A DNA stretch of 64,000 nt from CAZOOM01 sp964460795 (GCA_964460795.1 CAYWRU010000009.1:16933-80932); one strand, 5' to 3'; counted from the stretch's first letter, positions 30,701 to 45,700 are shown. A program made the numbers and translations. The notes: a model not told the origin generated them from the sequence alone.

Positions 30701-33700
30701 ACTTCCGAAGGATCAAAGATATATTCCATCGTAGGAGGAGGAAAAGGTAAGAGGTATCGGACTCCGTCGGAATAACGGAATTCATCCAACAGACCTTTAA
30801 AAGGATGTGTAGTCCCCAAGCCGGCAGCTCCCAGCATGAGCGGCGTGTCTGCAGCATCAAAAAAGGAAGTTTGTGCGCCGATATTCATCCGCCCCATTTC
30901 CATGCCGTCCAAATACAGGATGAGATCCCCCAGTGCATTTCGGACCGCGGCCATATGGTGGCGCTGACCGATTAAGACCGGAGTGATCTTAAATTTTGGT
31001 CCCATGGCAACATCACCATTTAAGGAATAAAAGAAGCCGATATAAAAATCATCCCCGTCTCGATTGATAAAAACCATGAAACTTTTCTTGAGTGGAAGCC
31101 ACTTACTAAACACCGCCATATATTTTCCCGAGGCAGGAAGATCGGAGGCCTGCACCCACGCTTCAAGGGTAAAGGGACGGTTCTTCAGCGACCAATCCGG
31201 ACTGGGCGCAAGATCAAGATGAGAATTATTGCCGTTAAAGGAAAAACTCGATCCGCCCAAGGCCTCTTGAGCGGTTTGGATCGTGACATTGGTTGTCGTA
31301 AAGGAGTGTCCCCGGATTACGGCGGCGCTGTTGAACTGAACATGAAAAATAACAGTCGTAATATTCCCCGCCGGATCCTGGGCCGTAATGGTCAGCGAAT
31401 TATCTCCGGGCGTGAGAGTCGCCTGCCGGGACTTAAGTATTCCATTATCCAACCAGATTAAAGTATAGGGAGACGCAGTAACCGAAGCACTAGAGGTCAC
31501 CTGGACCGTAGGCGGGATCGTATCCAGGGTCACGATCTGATTCGTGGTGGTGCTGTTTCCAGCCGCATCCGTCTCGGTAACCGTCAGCACATTCGGGCCT
31601 TCCACAAGTGATCTTGAGTAACTCTTTGGAAGTCCATCTACTAAAGCGGTTAATTGAAAATTAAACTGGTTGGTCAATAGAGGAGAGGTAAAAACTACCA
31701 CGGGCGCTTGGGTATCCAGCGTGACGGTAAAAACCTGCGTCGTTCCGTTTTCAGTCACGCTCAATTGATTCACGCCTTCGACCAAAGTCCTGGTCGTGCT
31801 TTTCGGCGTTCCATTCACGGTATAGGTTAAGAGATAATTTGGATGATTGGTCAGCACAGGTGAAGTCATCTGGAACGTAGTCCCTGTTCCGCCACCGGCC
31901 TGAGAAAATTCTGCTGGGGTAAAGTGCACCTGGAGTTTTTCATTAACCACCAATTCATCAAGATTTCCGGCCCAGGGATGCAAGGTCCCGGCCCCGGCCG
32001 CACCGATCATGAGCGGTAAGGATGGAGACTCAAAGAAGGAAGCGGTTCCAATATTCGACGCCGGTCCGATCTGGATATTGTCCAAAAAGAATTTTATTTC
32101 TGGGCCCGTCCGGGTTACTTTGACTTTGTGCCATTGATTCAAAAGCGGGGCCGTTACTTTCACTTTGGGACCGAGACCTTGATTTCCGTCGACCGAATAA
32201 AAAAGTCCAAGATAGATGTCATTCCCTTCCCGGTTGATAAAGAACATGTAATTTCTCTGTCCGTTGGTGATCCACTTCGAGACAATCACCCTGTATTTTC
32301 CATCCGCAGGAAGTTCGGTCGGATAAATTCCAGCCTCTATTTCAAAATCTCGGGATCCCAGATTCCAGTCCGGACTGGCCGAAGACGAGGCATAGGAATT
32401 AGTCCCGGAAAAAAATCCGCTCGTGCCGCCGGCCAAAGCATTCGAGGAGACAATAGTCATATTGGTGGAGAAAAGAGGATGGCTCGGCGTCATTGCCTCC
32501 TGAACCACATTCAAATTTACCGTAACTGGCTGGGAAAATGCGCTCCCGTCACCTGCCCGCGCCGTAAAGAGATCCGGCCCCACATAATCCTGTTCTGCGG
32601 AAAAGGAAAAAACACCGCTCGGATTCAAAACTGCGGATCCATGTGCGGCCTGCCCCACAAGCGCCCAGGTGATAGGATCATTATTAGAGTCCGTGGCGAT
32701 GAGCGTTCCATTCAAAGGAATCGTGTTCGTCACGGTATACGGACCGGACCAAGCAGTCGCAATCGGCGCCGCATTGGTCACTTCAAGATCCACCGCCACG
32801 GTTGCGGAGACTGCATTTCCATCGCTGACCCGGTAAGAAAATGAATCCGGCCCTGTATAGCCGGGGTTCGGAGTGTACACCATGACTCCAGTATTAGGAT
32901 TCAAACTCACCGTTCCCTGGCCTGCCGATCCGGCCATCTGAAAACTCAATGGATCTCCATCCTCGTCCGAAGCCAGAAGAGATGTGGTTAATGGAATATT
33001 TTTATTTACCTTAAGCGCATGGGGCAGCGCAGTCACAACCGGCGGATGATTGACCGGTGCCGGCGGATTTCTCACCACGATACTATTCGTACTGGCAGTA
33101 TTTCCGGCCAAGTCGGATCGGGTAATGGTCAGGGTGTTAGTACCAAGATTAAGCGAACGGGATTCCGTGACCGGCACTCCGTCCACTTCAAAAGTCAAAT
33201 TGTAGGTTGCTTGATCGGTCACATCCGGAGAAGGAGAAGTCAAGCGAATGAGCGGAGGTTTTGTGTCACGAACTACGCTCACTCGCAAAGTGGGCGTTCG
33301 CTCGCCGGAACTGCTCATGCCCACCACATCAACTTGATTGGTGCCTTCTATTAATAGAGGAAAATTCACGTTCCAGCTTGTGGTTCCGTCCACAGGCGTC
33401 ACAAAATTCTCTCCAAACAGGATCCCCGTACCTGAGGGTTTGGTCCCGCTGAGCGGAAGAACCAGCAAATTGGTGAGCGCAACCGCGCCATTCACAGTTA
33501 AAGGCAGCAGGCTTGGAGGTCCATAAGTAATAATGTTGGACGGTCCACTTTCCATACCCGAATCATCATAGGCTGTGGCAAAGAAGAAATAAGTCTGGCC
33601 GGCCTGCAGAGTAGCAACGCTGGCGGTTAAAGCCGATCCCACATCCAGTCGATTTATCGTACCCAAATGACTATTTCCATAATATAGACTGTAGCCAACC

Positions 33701-36700
33701 ACGCTCGAATCCGGACTGGGACTCCACACCAGAGTTACGCTGTTCGTGGCCGGAGCACTGAGGTCCTGCGTAAGCCCGCCGATCAAGTACCCCGTCCTTT
33801 TGACTCCCATGACTCTAAAAAACTTTTGCTTGGCTGTATTCGGATCCGCGGGATTTACCTTGAAACTATAAGTGCCCTTATAGGCATGGGCCATGCGGGA
33901 AAGTTCAAAGCTATCTACATCCTTCCAAGGCCCGGATACAGCCGGCGCTTCCTGAAGCGTAAATTTTCCTGGCGTTATCTGCGGCTGAAGCGTGTAACTC
34001 ACTTCCATATCGCTCTCCGAATTCTGGCGGATGGAGGACATGGTGATCGGACCCGCAGCAGAAAAAGCCAGCGGTTCGGTCGAAACTTCCAGGGCCGCGG
34101 GAGCTGCCACAGCACGCGCTGCACCCGGAGGCATAGGAGGCACTGACGGAATGGCCGCGGCGCGAACCAAAGAGGCTGTTAGAGACGGCTGGGTTTCTGC
34201 AAACTTTTTTGGACTTGACCGAGTCGCGCATCCTGCGCCCATCCACCCAGCCAAGACCGCAGCCAACAAAATCTGCTGAGCCTTATTAACGCGAATTTCC
34301 GAGCGAGCGCCGGACTGATCTGCCGCATTTAAATACTTTAGATTAAAAAGCTGAACGAGCGCTTCTCGATGATTTCGGTCAAATTCCAATTGCTCGGCGT
34401 CACGAAACAGCATATAAGTGGTTCCAAAAAATCCAAAAGCTGCGATGAGAGCCAGCGGATGGAAACCAAAAATAAGAAGGGGCAGCACTCCCGCGGCCGC
34501 AAGAATCCTTGCATTGCGAGTCAGCTTCCTTTCCGTATCCTCAGAAAGTTTTTGCATTAAAACATAAAAAGCTGCTACTGATTTCCTTGCGCTTTCAATT
34601 TCTCCCGGCGGCACGTTTAGGAGCCAGGCATTCCAGGCATGAAGTCCCTGAGCAATTACGGGGAGGGCTTTGGCATCATAGATTTTTAGTTTTGAGGAAA
34701 TCGAGCGGACGTTTTCATCGAAAGGCTCGTCTTCTTGCGCTTGTAATAAAATAAGATCCAGCGGCCAAATGGATTCCGGATGCATAATTTTTCCAGATAG
34801 GACTAATTCCTTCAGCGCCTCAAAAGCCTGCCGGACAATCTCCGGCGTGGAATCTCTCCCGGCCCGCACTTCAGAGCGAAAATCAGTGATCAGTGATAAG
34901 TAATCAGTGATCGGTGTATTTAATCTTTCAGATGTTACTGATAACTGATCACTGCTTACTGATAACTCTTCCGCAGAGCGCAGTTCAGATCGAAATACTT
35001 GAACAGATTTTGGGAGAGACTTATCTTTGGTTTGATCCTTGTGCAAAAAGCTACGTATCAAGACAAATACTGCAAAAACAACCGCCACAGCAGCCAAGAT
35101 GATGACCAGATAAGCGGAATGAAATGCCGCGGAAACCGTTTTCTCAATGGAGATACTTTCAGCAATGGCTCCCAGCGTTCGCCACCTTATCATCATTTTT
35201 TCACTTACATTCGCTTGAAATTCCTGCACAACGAGTTCGAAAAAGTCTATTCGGCTCTTGGAACTCTCTCGTTCTAGATCTACAAGCAGCGTCTCAAGGG
35301 ATAAATCAGATACATTTTTCCCAAAGTACGCCGCAGCTATTTCGATAATGCGTTTTTTAATTTTTTCATCCGTCGAACTTCGAATCTCAGACCGGATGAG
35401 TTTTGGACGTTTCACCCGGAAGGTCCATTCCAAATTTTCTCGATGCACTGAATGTACACGTCCGCCATTGACTAACTCAAAGGAGCGGTTATTGTCTTCG
35501 ACCTCATTTACTTTAAAAATTCTTTCCTTAACAATTCCAAAATTAGGTAATTTGCCTTTAACCCGGTCATTGACCTTCAGTTTCGTCTTGGAACTTATCA
35601 AAAGCCAATCGCCTTTACGCTGTTCAACCGGTACGATCTCAAGTCCATTGACCTGCAATCGATGAAGATGAACCTGAATGCGTCCATTATCTAATATCAC
35701 TGCAGGCTGTCTCTTCGTTCCGATATCTCGAACCACCCACTTTTCGTTACCGCCTTCTGGAACGTACCCTTCTAGCATCATTCCCACTTTAAGCCGTGTA
35801 TCAGACTTTACAATTTCCGCTTCATCGGTCCGCACTTCGGAACGAGAAGCTGTTTTTCTTCTTGGCTGTTTCGCCTTTTTCCCTGACACATCTGAGGCTC
35901 CTGGATTCGCTCGAAGGTAAGGAGGAATGGCCACAACCGCCAAAAGCCCGATGACGGCGACCACGACCATGATTTCTGGTAATGTAAATTCAGGTTCATC
36001 TTCAGACAACCTTGCCGGCTGTTTTTCTTTCTTTTTTCCCGCACGCAATTCCGAGCGTTCATCGGAGGAACCTGTGCCTGGATAATTTTCTGGCCCATCA
36101 AATTCGGAATAAACAATCCGCGACTCCCCCGATGTTGAGTTTGACGCAGAGAACATGCCTTTTCTAAACGCCCTGATAAATCTTCGCGGGGTTCGATAAA
36201 TGATGCCAGCACCTATGAGCAGCAGGGGTAGAGCAATCGAAGCCCCAACTATTCCGGCGGTCCAAGAAAATTGGACGTCAGGATCCATATTCCAGGCAAA
36301 AGAAATCCATTGCCCAAGGAGAATTAAACCTGTCAACGCAGCCACTCCCATTCCCGCGAGCATGATATTTTCCCCTGTTCGATAAGTGAATCTCCTCGGT
36401 TGGGTCCGCACTTCAGAGCGGGTGGAAACGCCGCTGCGCTCTTTGCGGCTCTTCATAGTGGACATGACCAGGCTTTCAAAATCAGGAAGAATCGTCATGA
36501 GGTAAGCGTAATACTCCGGCGTAAAACCAATCAACGAAGTTCCGGGCAGCAGAAACACATCCGCCGTGCGATGCGCCTGCCGAGGCTTCCGTTCTTTTAA
36601 ATGCGGTCCTGCGATAAAATCCGTGTCTCCGTGCAGGGATTCGGAGACCGCAATTTCTCCGACAATGGCACCGTTTTTTAATGGAAAAATACTTCCATCA

Positions 36701-39700
36701 TTTAACCGAACATAACCCGCCACGCTATTCCAATCCGCATCCGGAGCTCGCAGCAAAAAGGCTTGGCCCCACGGATTATCCTCATCATCAAGGGTGGTGC
36801 CTCGTTTAATCAACTGATAAACCCTGGAAGGTCCGGGCGCTTGACCGTTCGCCGGAAGATTGATCTCAGCCTTTGGAAAAAACTCAGAGCTTGCCGCAAT
36901 AACCTCCGCACTTGCAAAATGAACTCCCGCCGGAAGGCGGTAGGGGTCCGGACTCAATCTTCTAAAAGCACTTCCGCCGATTAACTCTTGGACGTGGCGA
37001 CGAAGGAGATGATTTTTAAATTCCGCAGAGGTCGGTACATTTTTTTGCTTATTCTTCCAGAATAAAAGATAAAGAAGCGAATCATGGGCCGGATTTCTTC
37101 CCGCATCCACGCCATTTCGTGCCGCAATCTGCCGCCAATGTTGTTTTTGATTAAAAGCTGTATAAGCCGGGGAATAGAGAAAATTCTTTTCCTTGCCGTA
37201 AATTTCCTTACCCAGCCGGATGGCATCGGTCACAAGCTTGCGGTCCTTGGCATCGAATTCAGCCAGCTGTTCCATAGTCACTTTGGGTGTGAAGCCCAGG
37301 GCATAAAATAAAGCAATGATGGCAAAATTATTAATCGGACCTTCCTTGCCTACATTGGAATGGATGTCCGCGCTATAGCCTTGAAAATAGGAAATCACGC
37401 CGATGTTTTGATTGAGGTGAAGTTCCCCCATCAAATGTTTGTAGTAATCTTCCCCAAAACCAAATTCCTGCGAAACACTCTGCCCGAAAGCCATCAGTCT
37501 CGTAGCCGTAAGATAAGCCGATTCGTAGGGATCCTGACGGTTTGAAAGGTTGTAGTGGGCGGAATCGAGAAGAGATGAAAAGAGGTAGCGCAAAGCCCCC
37601 TTCGCATTCGCATCTCCCTGCCTTGCCCTTTCAACTAAGTGGGTACCAATAGCCGTCCATTGCTCAAGAAATTCTTCAGCCACCGGAAAGCTGGAGGGCC
37701 GGTCTTTCTCATGATAATTTTCAAATACAACTCGGATGCCGGGATCGCCGTCTGCGCCTTTTTGAAGCTCCGGATCCCCGTAAGTCTCGGCCAAAAAATC
37801 CGCATAACGTTTCACCGAGCCGTGATCCAAATCTGCGAGATGAAACACAATCGTCTTCTTGCCGGATTTCTGCGCCGCAATGACCTGCCTTTTACCGGCC
37901 TCGATAAAGTCCGCGACACTCTGAAGAGTATTGCCCGATGCCCCCGGATGTCCAAGGAAAGGACCATGCACCGTGTTTTGGAGCCCCAAGACTTCGGCCA
38001 GTAATTTTTCAGACGCCAGTTCTTCCGGAAGATATTCATCGCCGGCGCGTTTTGACGGATCAAAAATGGCAAACCCTTCCAGATTGGTTTCCACCCCGCC
38101 CAGTTTTCTGAAAAAGGCCATGTCCGTGTAACTGATATTCGAAAAGGTCTTGACGTCTTTAATCGGATTGACAAATCCCAGATCAAAAAAGGCGGACCAA
38201 ATCACATTTGAATTATCTACAGCGGTTGCTTCATTCTGCCAGCCAAGATTGACAACGATGTGGTCTTTTAACTTTTGAAATTGTTTTGCCTTTTCCGCGC
38301 TGGACAAGAATCCAGCCAAATCTGTTTCCAGCCGGGCGAGGTCCTCTTCATCATATTTTGTCTCGGATTCAAGACGTGCACGCGCCGCAAGCCTTTGTTG
38401 TTCAGGGGCAGGCGCTGCCTCCTCCTTAACATCAAAATAAAGCTGCTTAACAATCGTGGTATTCCGCTCGAGAAACCACAAATGGTAGAAAACCCGCGCC
38501 TCGACATTGGCTAAAATTCTCTTCGCAAGTTCCCGCCCGCGGTCCCCGGTCTGCTCGAGGAGTCGATACTCCACATCATCGGTAATGCGTTTTTGGATAA
38601 AACTATCAACAGCTTTTCGCCCCTCGCCTGCTCCCTTTTCCTTACCTTCTTCAAAAACAAGATGCGCCAGCGCTGCAGGATTTTTGAGGATCCTTTCATT
38701 GATCTTGTCCTGAAAATACGCGTCACTTGCGGCAAATTTTTCTTTGAGCGCAGTCCAGACCTGCGTAAACTGAGCGCCAAAATCACCCGAAGCTCCTCCG
38801 CTGAGCTTTCCATCCCCTGCTTTTCTTTTCCAAAGATCTACCTCTGCACTCACAAGTCGTGTCAGTTTTTCTAATACATGCGCCTCAGTCGCTTCGACGA
38901 TTCCAGGGAGGCTATATTTCACGGCCAATTCATTCAGAATCGCCTGAGGTAATTCAGCCCGAACTTCAGAACGGCGGGCTTCGGAGATTTCTTTTTGAAG
39001 GCCGTCCAAAAATCTCAACTTAGCTTGAATGGAAATAATTTGCTCGTTCGAGCGGAGGCCGTCCGTTTTCCGTTCTAATTCTGTAAGTTTTTGAGTCAGT
39101 AATTTTTGACGGTCTGCAATCATTTTCAGGGCTGCTTGCCGCGCCGATTCATCCTGAAGCTGAATCACATGACTTGCAATGTCTGAAACTTTGCGTTCCC
39201 GCTCCGCCGCTTGACTAGGATTGGATGCACTGACCCAAGATCCTAAAATACCCTGGAATCTAAACAGATAGTAGTTTTTCGATGGATAATGCGCAAAATA
39301 ACTTCCCGTCAGAATGAGCCCCGCGAGAACAACTTGTGCAATCCGCCGGCTCATCTTTGGTCCGTAAGGAAGTCCAACAAAAGATGCTATGAAACTAGCC
39401 AGCACGACTACAGGAAAACTGACAATGCATAATATATTTGCCCAATGGGGATGGGCGTAGGCTGGAAATTGAAAGTACACTAGCGGAAAAACTATAAAGA
39501 AGTATGAAACGATGATGCCAAACGCGGCAATGAAGAGGTGGCTAAGATCGCCTCGCTGCCGATTTTTCTGGACGGCCTGCTCATCGATCTTCATCCGCAA
39601 TTCAGAGCGACTGCCAAATAACTTCTTAAAAAATCCGCCAGACGTAGACTTTGGCTCTTTAGCTTCTGTTTCCTTGAAGGCCCTTTCTATGGCGGCCTTA

Positions 39701-42700
39701 AGCACTTCCGGATCCGTACTCTCAACAACAATGGCGCCCGGAGCTACCTTTTGAACTGCTTCGTTTAGACTGCTGGCAAATCTTAATTTGGGAGCATCTT
39801 TAGGCGGAGCCACAACGCCAAGAGTTGGAGCCTGCGGAGCAACTCCAACCGGAGCAGGAACAATCGGCTTTAAAGGCGCTGTTTCATTCTTGAGTGGTGC
39901 AGCAAGATTCGGAGCGGTTGCAATAGCAGGTGCTGGCGCAACACTTTCTGCAGCCACAGGCGGCTTTGGTGAAGGAAGATTAAGCCGAACAGCAGGCGCT
40001 TTGATCCGGGACGCCAAAACGCTGTATGCCTCTGCCGATTTCGGATCACCGTTATAAACAGATAATTTAATAAATTTCAATTGGGGAAAAACCAAAGATT
40101 CTTCTGCCGCAAATCGTCCCGATGAATCGAGAATTCTTATGCTTCCGTCTTCGCGTTTAGCCAGCACTGCTTGGATGGGAAAAGATCCCGAGATTTTTTT
40201 AAGTTCTTGGACTGCGCCGTCTGAATTTTTATAAATAAGCCAGGATTCACTCAGCCCCGCATGAAAAATGAGCGAGCCGTTGGGTGACATGATCCGATAT
40301 TCCAAGGCATCTTGAAAAAGTGCAAATCCCCAAAACTTGGGATCCGAGGGAGCGGTTCCATCAAGACTCACGGCAGCCAGCATATTTTCAGATTCGATTC
40401 CAGGAAAACGTGCCGCCCCGTCAAACTTTTCAAGAACACGCACCACTAATTTTTCAAAAAATGCGGCGAGATCCGTAGAAGAAAAACCCGTTGAAGGAAC
40501 TGGAGCAGGTGCTGCTGCCGCGGATGTTTTGCGCGCCGTAAATGAGTCCGGAAGTCTGACGACAGGACTCGAATCTTTGGCCGGCTCTGTCCCCTCACGT
40601 AATTCTGAACGACGGAAAGATCGGGCGCCATGATGGATGGTAAAAACATCGCCGGCTCGTAGGGAAATATTTTCCCATGCACTAAGCGGAAAATAATTGT
40701 AGGACTGGCCCTGAACCTCGATTTTTATGATCTCTAAAGAATCATTCCCCATCTGCCATTCAAGCTGCGTTAAAAGCTGGCGAAGCGTGCCTGGCTTCTT
40801 GGCCTTTGCCGTGGTGGAAGTTCTTGAAGGAGCGCCTTCTATCTCCACCCATTCATGTGAATTCCTTAATTCCGGGCTTTCAGGCCGCACTTTCCGCAAC
40901 TCGGAACGGTTTTGAGGACCATTCAGGGGTGTAGCCTGAATTGAACTATACTTGGCAAGAATTACAAGTTTTGAAAGCGAACCATTATTTTGCCAAACAT
41001 CATAGACCGTTGTCGTCGATTCCATCGTATTCCCGTAATAATCAGAATGCGCCTCTGATGATGGTCTTCCAACATGCAGGGTCTTTGACAATTCACGCAG
41101 TAGCGCTATCGCTTCTTTACCATAATTCTTTATTTCTTCGGGGGTTCGTTGGCCCTTTTTGGTATAAGTTTTTAAGCCTATATACATTTGATCGTAGGGA
41201 TAATTGCCGTCTGTATCACGAAATATGGGATCGCTAATTTCCTGGAAAATATCCGATAAACCCGCGCCTACTAAATGGACATCTTGCCGGTGTGTTTTCT
41301 GAGAAATCATCCAATCCTTGCATAAGTTTAGAATGGAGGCTTTTTCTACAGATGCAGAGGCTGCAATGACTATAAAGTCCTCCAAGTTTGATAAAGCCAT
41401 GCGCGTGGTGTCATACTGAACTCCAAGCTCCAGCTTCAGAGCTCTTGCGATTCGCTTATAAGCTGCGGCACTTTTTGTCACGGCCGCTGCATAGAAAAGA
41501 GCTCCGACAGCTTTCTTAGAAACCAGCTCTTTGAGTGCTGCTCCAGCATCGCGCCGTTGTTCTTTGTCACCATCCAACCCTTTGAGACGGTCAAGAAGCG
41601 GCTGATCGGCTGATAGTCCGAGAGCCTCAGGATTTTTAATCGGAGGGGCATCTAAGGCAAAGTTTTGCATCACTTTGATACTATCCATCAACATTGCGAC
41701 AACGCTGACAGTGGCCATTGATAATAAAATTATGGCACCTCCACTCACAAGCCATGAAATAAATATCAACAAATCCCTCGTTGGATGGGAAGTCGTATCA
41801 CGGAGAGAAAGTACCGCTAATAATGCCGTGCATGTAAAAAGAACGCCGAGAGCACCGTATGTTCCCCATAATTTAAGTGGGGAAATAAACGATTCATCCA
41901 AAATCAACGCAGGGCTCCATTTGGAACGGAAAGAAGGGTGTCTGAAATATTTAATATAAAGAATGACAGCCACAACAGACCCAAGAACGACAGCACTCAT
42001 CTGATATTGTTGAATGATATTTCCGGCAGCATTTAAAATCGTTTCGCTCACCCCCCCGCTTCGCAATTCGGAGCGTGGTGAGGTTTTTGGTTGCGCAGGC
42101 GTTCTAGAAAAGGACAACCGATCCATAAAATTAATGAGCCCCATCAATCCCGCAAAGCCGCCCACAAATAAAGCTACAAGAAAAGAAATAAAGGCCGTGA
42201 CATACAATCCAATGCCAGCAAAACGAACCTCGATGGGGATTGCTCCGTCCAAGGGGTAAGCTTCTATTAATTTAGACATCGCAAATACTAAAAATCCAAG
42301 CATTAAAAATGGCGCGGACACAAGCAAAGCAAGAAGGGCCTTATTGCGGAAACTTATGGATTGCCCTTTTTCAAGTTCTCGGCTGCGCACTTCGGAACGA
42401 AAAGCAGTCATTTCAGCAAAACGGTCTCTTGCTTCGATAAGCTGTTGAAGAGTCAACGTCACGGTTCGTTGATTGCCAAGCAAACCGTCCAATTCTTCCC
42501 AAGGCAATGCCAATCGCGTCGAATCTACCTGAAGTCCAATACCTTCTTGCATAGCAATGCCGCTTTTGGAGGATCCACGAGGCGTTTTGACCATGACGAG
42601 TCTATTCGAAATACCATTGCGAAGAAAACTTCCCAAAAACTCCTTAACAACCTCTTCGTAGATGGTTTCCTGTTCATCATAAAAAAGAACGACTGTTTTT

Positions 42701-45700
42701 TCCCCTCCCGAGCCAGAAAGGATTGGATCCATATTGTTGATGTTATCTTTCCGCATACGATCGGGATTCTTTTCATTTGATCGATCGAGATAATAATGAA
42801 GCAGTTGCCATTCAAGCGGCGATGAAGTTCCCCACACGCTGAAAATGAGCGCACAATCATATGCACCGCCCGTGGATTGAATATCCAAAGATCCACTTTT
42901 CAATGTCTTGTAATTCTTAAGGCGAATCGGGAACATGCCCACATCCCTAAATGTCCGTCCTCGTAAAGGAAGGCCCTCTTCACGCTCGTAGCGATCCATT
43001 AATTTTTTCTGAGACAACAGATCCCTAAATGTATCCATAAAAGAATTAATAACGTCTCTTTTTTCCATCAAGGCTGCCCGAGCCTCCCCTTCTCGCACTT
43101 CAGCAGGTTCTCTCGCGCTGGCCCCTTGAGTTTCGGCAGGTGGGACAGAATCCCAAGTTAGATTTGCACCGGAGAGATCCGAGTTTTGGTCGAGGATTTT
43201 TCCTGGCAATTCTTTTTCAAAAAAATCCTTGATCGCATCTTTTTCTGGATCGCCGGATCGGGCCTCTGCATAACCTAAGATAAAGTAAGCCGCCCGGATA
43301 ATTTTGAAGTCTTGATGAACGGTTAACGAAAGATTTCCCATCAACTGATCGCCGCTTCTGAGCCCATACCACACCGTGACTTCTTCGGGTTTGTCCACAC
43401 CTGCAAATTTTTGATCGCGCGTCACACCTTCATACTTAAGCGTGATCAATTCCCGTTTAGGATCCTGGAACCGAAGGGTTCCCTGTCGAGGGATCGGCCG
43501 TGTCAAGATTGGAGAAATAACCGTTCGGCCATCCGGTTCTGTGTCAGGCACTCGATTGCTATCGGGGGTCAAAGAGAAGATGAGTTGCTTGGTCAGCGGC
43601 CAAAGTTGCTCTTTGACGATTTGCTGCTGAGCGAAAAAATTACGTCCCTCATCAGGCAAGAAAGCTCGCAATAGGGCATCAATTTTTTCAACAACATCCG
43701 CAGGTCCCAAAATACTTTTGAGGTCCGTCCATGTGCGTAGCAGCGAATACCGTTGTGCATAAGTTTGTCCATTGACGCTGTCGATCATCGAGCTGCCGGA
43801 TCGAAAAACCAATGAACGAATAGTTTCAATATTCCGCACTTCGGAGCGTTTTAATTCTGAACGCGCTGCTTTGGATTTTCCGTCAGGATCAACCCACGTT
43901 TTGGGATCCGCGGCAAGCGCTAATTCGGCTGGATTTCCACTGTCGACAAAAACAAGATCCACCGGGTGACCATTCATCACGGAACGAAGTTCAGTAAGTT
44001 GATCCTCAGATCCTACAAAAATCAAGCCTTGCGCTTTTGAAATCCCTAAATCTGAAAAAGGATGGGACTCAAGAGGATCTAGAAAGCGAACCTCGCGCTT
44101 TACAAACAATTCGCTCAATTGAAATTCTTCAAGAATATCAGACGCCAATGCTCCCTCGTCCGCTTGCAGAAGAAAGACCTGCTCCTCGTGATGATTCTTT
44201 GAAAGTCTTTGGATTCCACTTACGATGTCCCGATCCACCTTAAGACGCGGTAAAAATTCAGTCTGATTTCTCATTTCTGATCGTTTTCCGAACGGGGAAA
44301 AGCGTTTGACAGAATTCAAGCTGCTTGCTAGTCTACCGTCCCCTTGAAAATGCGCTAACCTTCCCTCAGAAAAGGAAGATGTGACATGAGACAGTCGAGC
44401 AAAGGTTCCGAATATCCCCGTGAGCGCGAGTTTAAAGTGATTCTTGAGGACATCCATAGCCAGTTCAAAGTTTTCGGCGAAGGCATGAACGATATCCGTA
44501 ACTGCCTTGGCCGTGTTGAAAATCGCTTGGACCACGTTGAATCGGAGGTCACCCAAATGAAGTTTGAGATGGGAATCCTTAAGTCCGACGTGGGGACTCT
44601 CAAGTCTGACGTAGGCACTCTCAGGTCCGAGATGAGAGAGATGAAGCTGGAAATGGGTCATTTTAGGAGAGTCCTGCCGACTCTCGCTACGAAGGACGAC
44701 CTGCTTGCTTTGGAGCGCCGCCTGATCCGCCTCGAAACTCCCCGATAAACCAGTACTCAGTACAGAGTCCTTAGTACTTAGTAATGATTCCCTCGTATGA
44801 AGCGTTCTTTTTCCCCGCACTTCGGAACGACTCCGGACGATTTTAGCCTGTGCAGCACCAGGTCGTTTTTTTTTAAATTCCACTGCAAAGCGCATAACCA
44901 TCTGCTCCAAACTAAGCGATCCCCTCCGAATCACCGGCACCTTCAATTCTTTTTTCAAGCCCTTGATGCTAGATGCTTCACCTGTTTGCATCAAAACAGG
45001 CATGGAAGGAAATCGCTTTTGTATTTCACGGATCAATTCATCGCCATTCATGAAGAGCTTCACACCATCCGCCATCTGATAATCAGTCAAAACAAGATCA
45101 AATTTTTTGGAACGAAGAACTCGCAACGCCTTCTGACCGCCCTCTGCTGTCGTAATACTGTACTGTGCGAGCGCTTCCAACCCTTTCTTCAAAATCGAGG
45201 TCTCGGGAACATCGTCATCAACCAAAAGAATTTTTTTACCTCTCAAAATATCTTGTGCCCACTTCAGTGTTTTATTTCGTACTTCGGAGCGGGTAATCCC
45301 CATTCTGGGAAAATTAAATTTACTCAGAATATATTTCATATCCGTAAGCTCATGGCCCGGCTTACTCCACTCCCAATATTGGAGATGCTGACCAGCCGCC
45401 GCAAGTTTTCGTACCGCGGCCTCGCTTAACATAAAAGGAGCCCCTGAAAGCTCTTGCAAAGAAACTCTAGGGCTTTGAAATAATTTTGGATTTTTATTAA
45501 GGAGCCAGCGGATGATTTCTTTGATTTTATCCTGATGCCTTTCAATCTTATTAGGATCCAATTTTGCGCCCATACCCCCGGGAATAGTGACGCCATTATC
45601 CCCACCGCTATAGGCCAATTGATCAAAAAATGTTCGAATCGCATCCGGCGTATCCACGGCAGTACTCTGAGAGATCTCCTCTCGCACCTCGGAACGACTG

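Noticed and set aside
32128..32844. 238-codon plus-strand ORF inside the giant gene
   Set aside because: Basic, low-complexity translation antisense to the cadherin/LamG module, whose minus-strand frame is clearly the real one.
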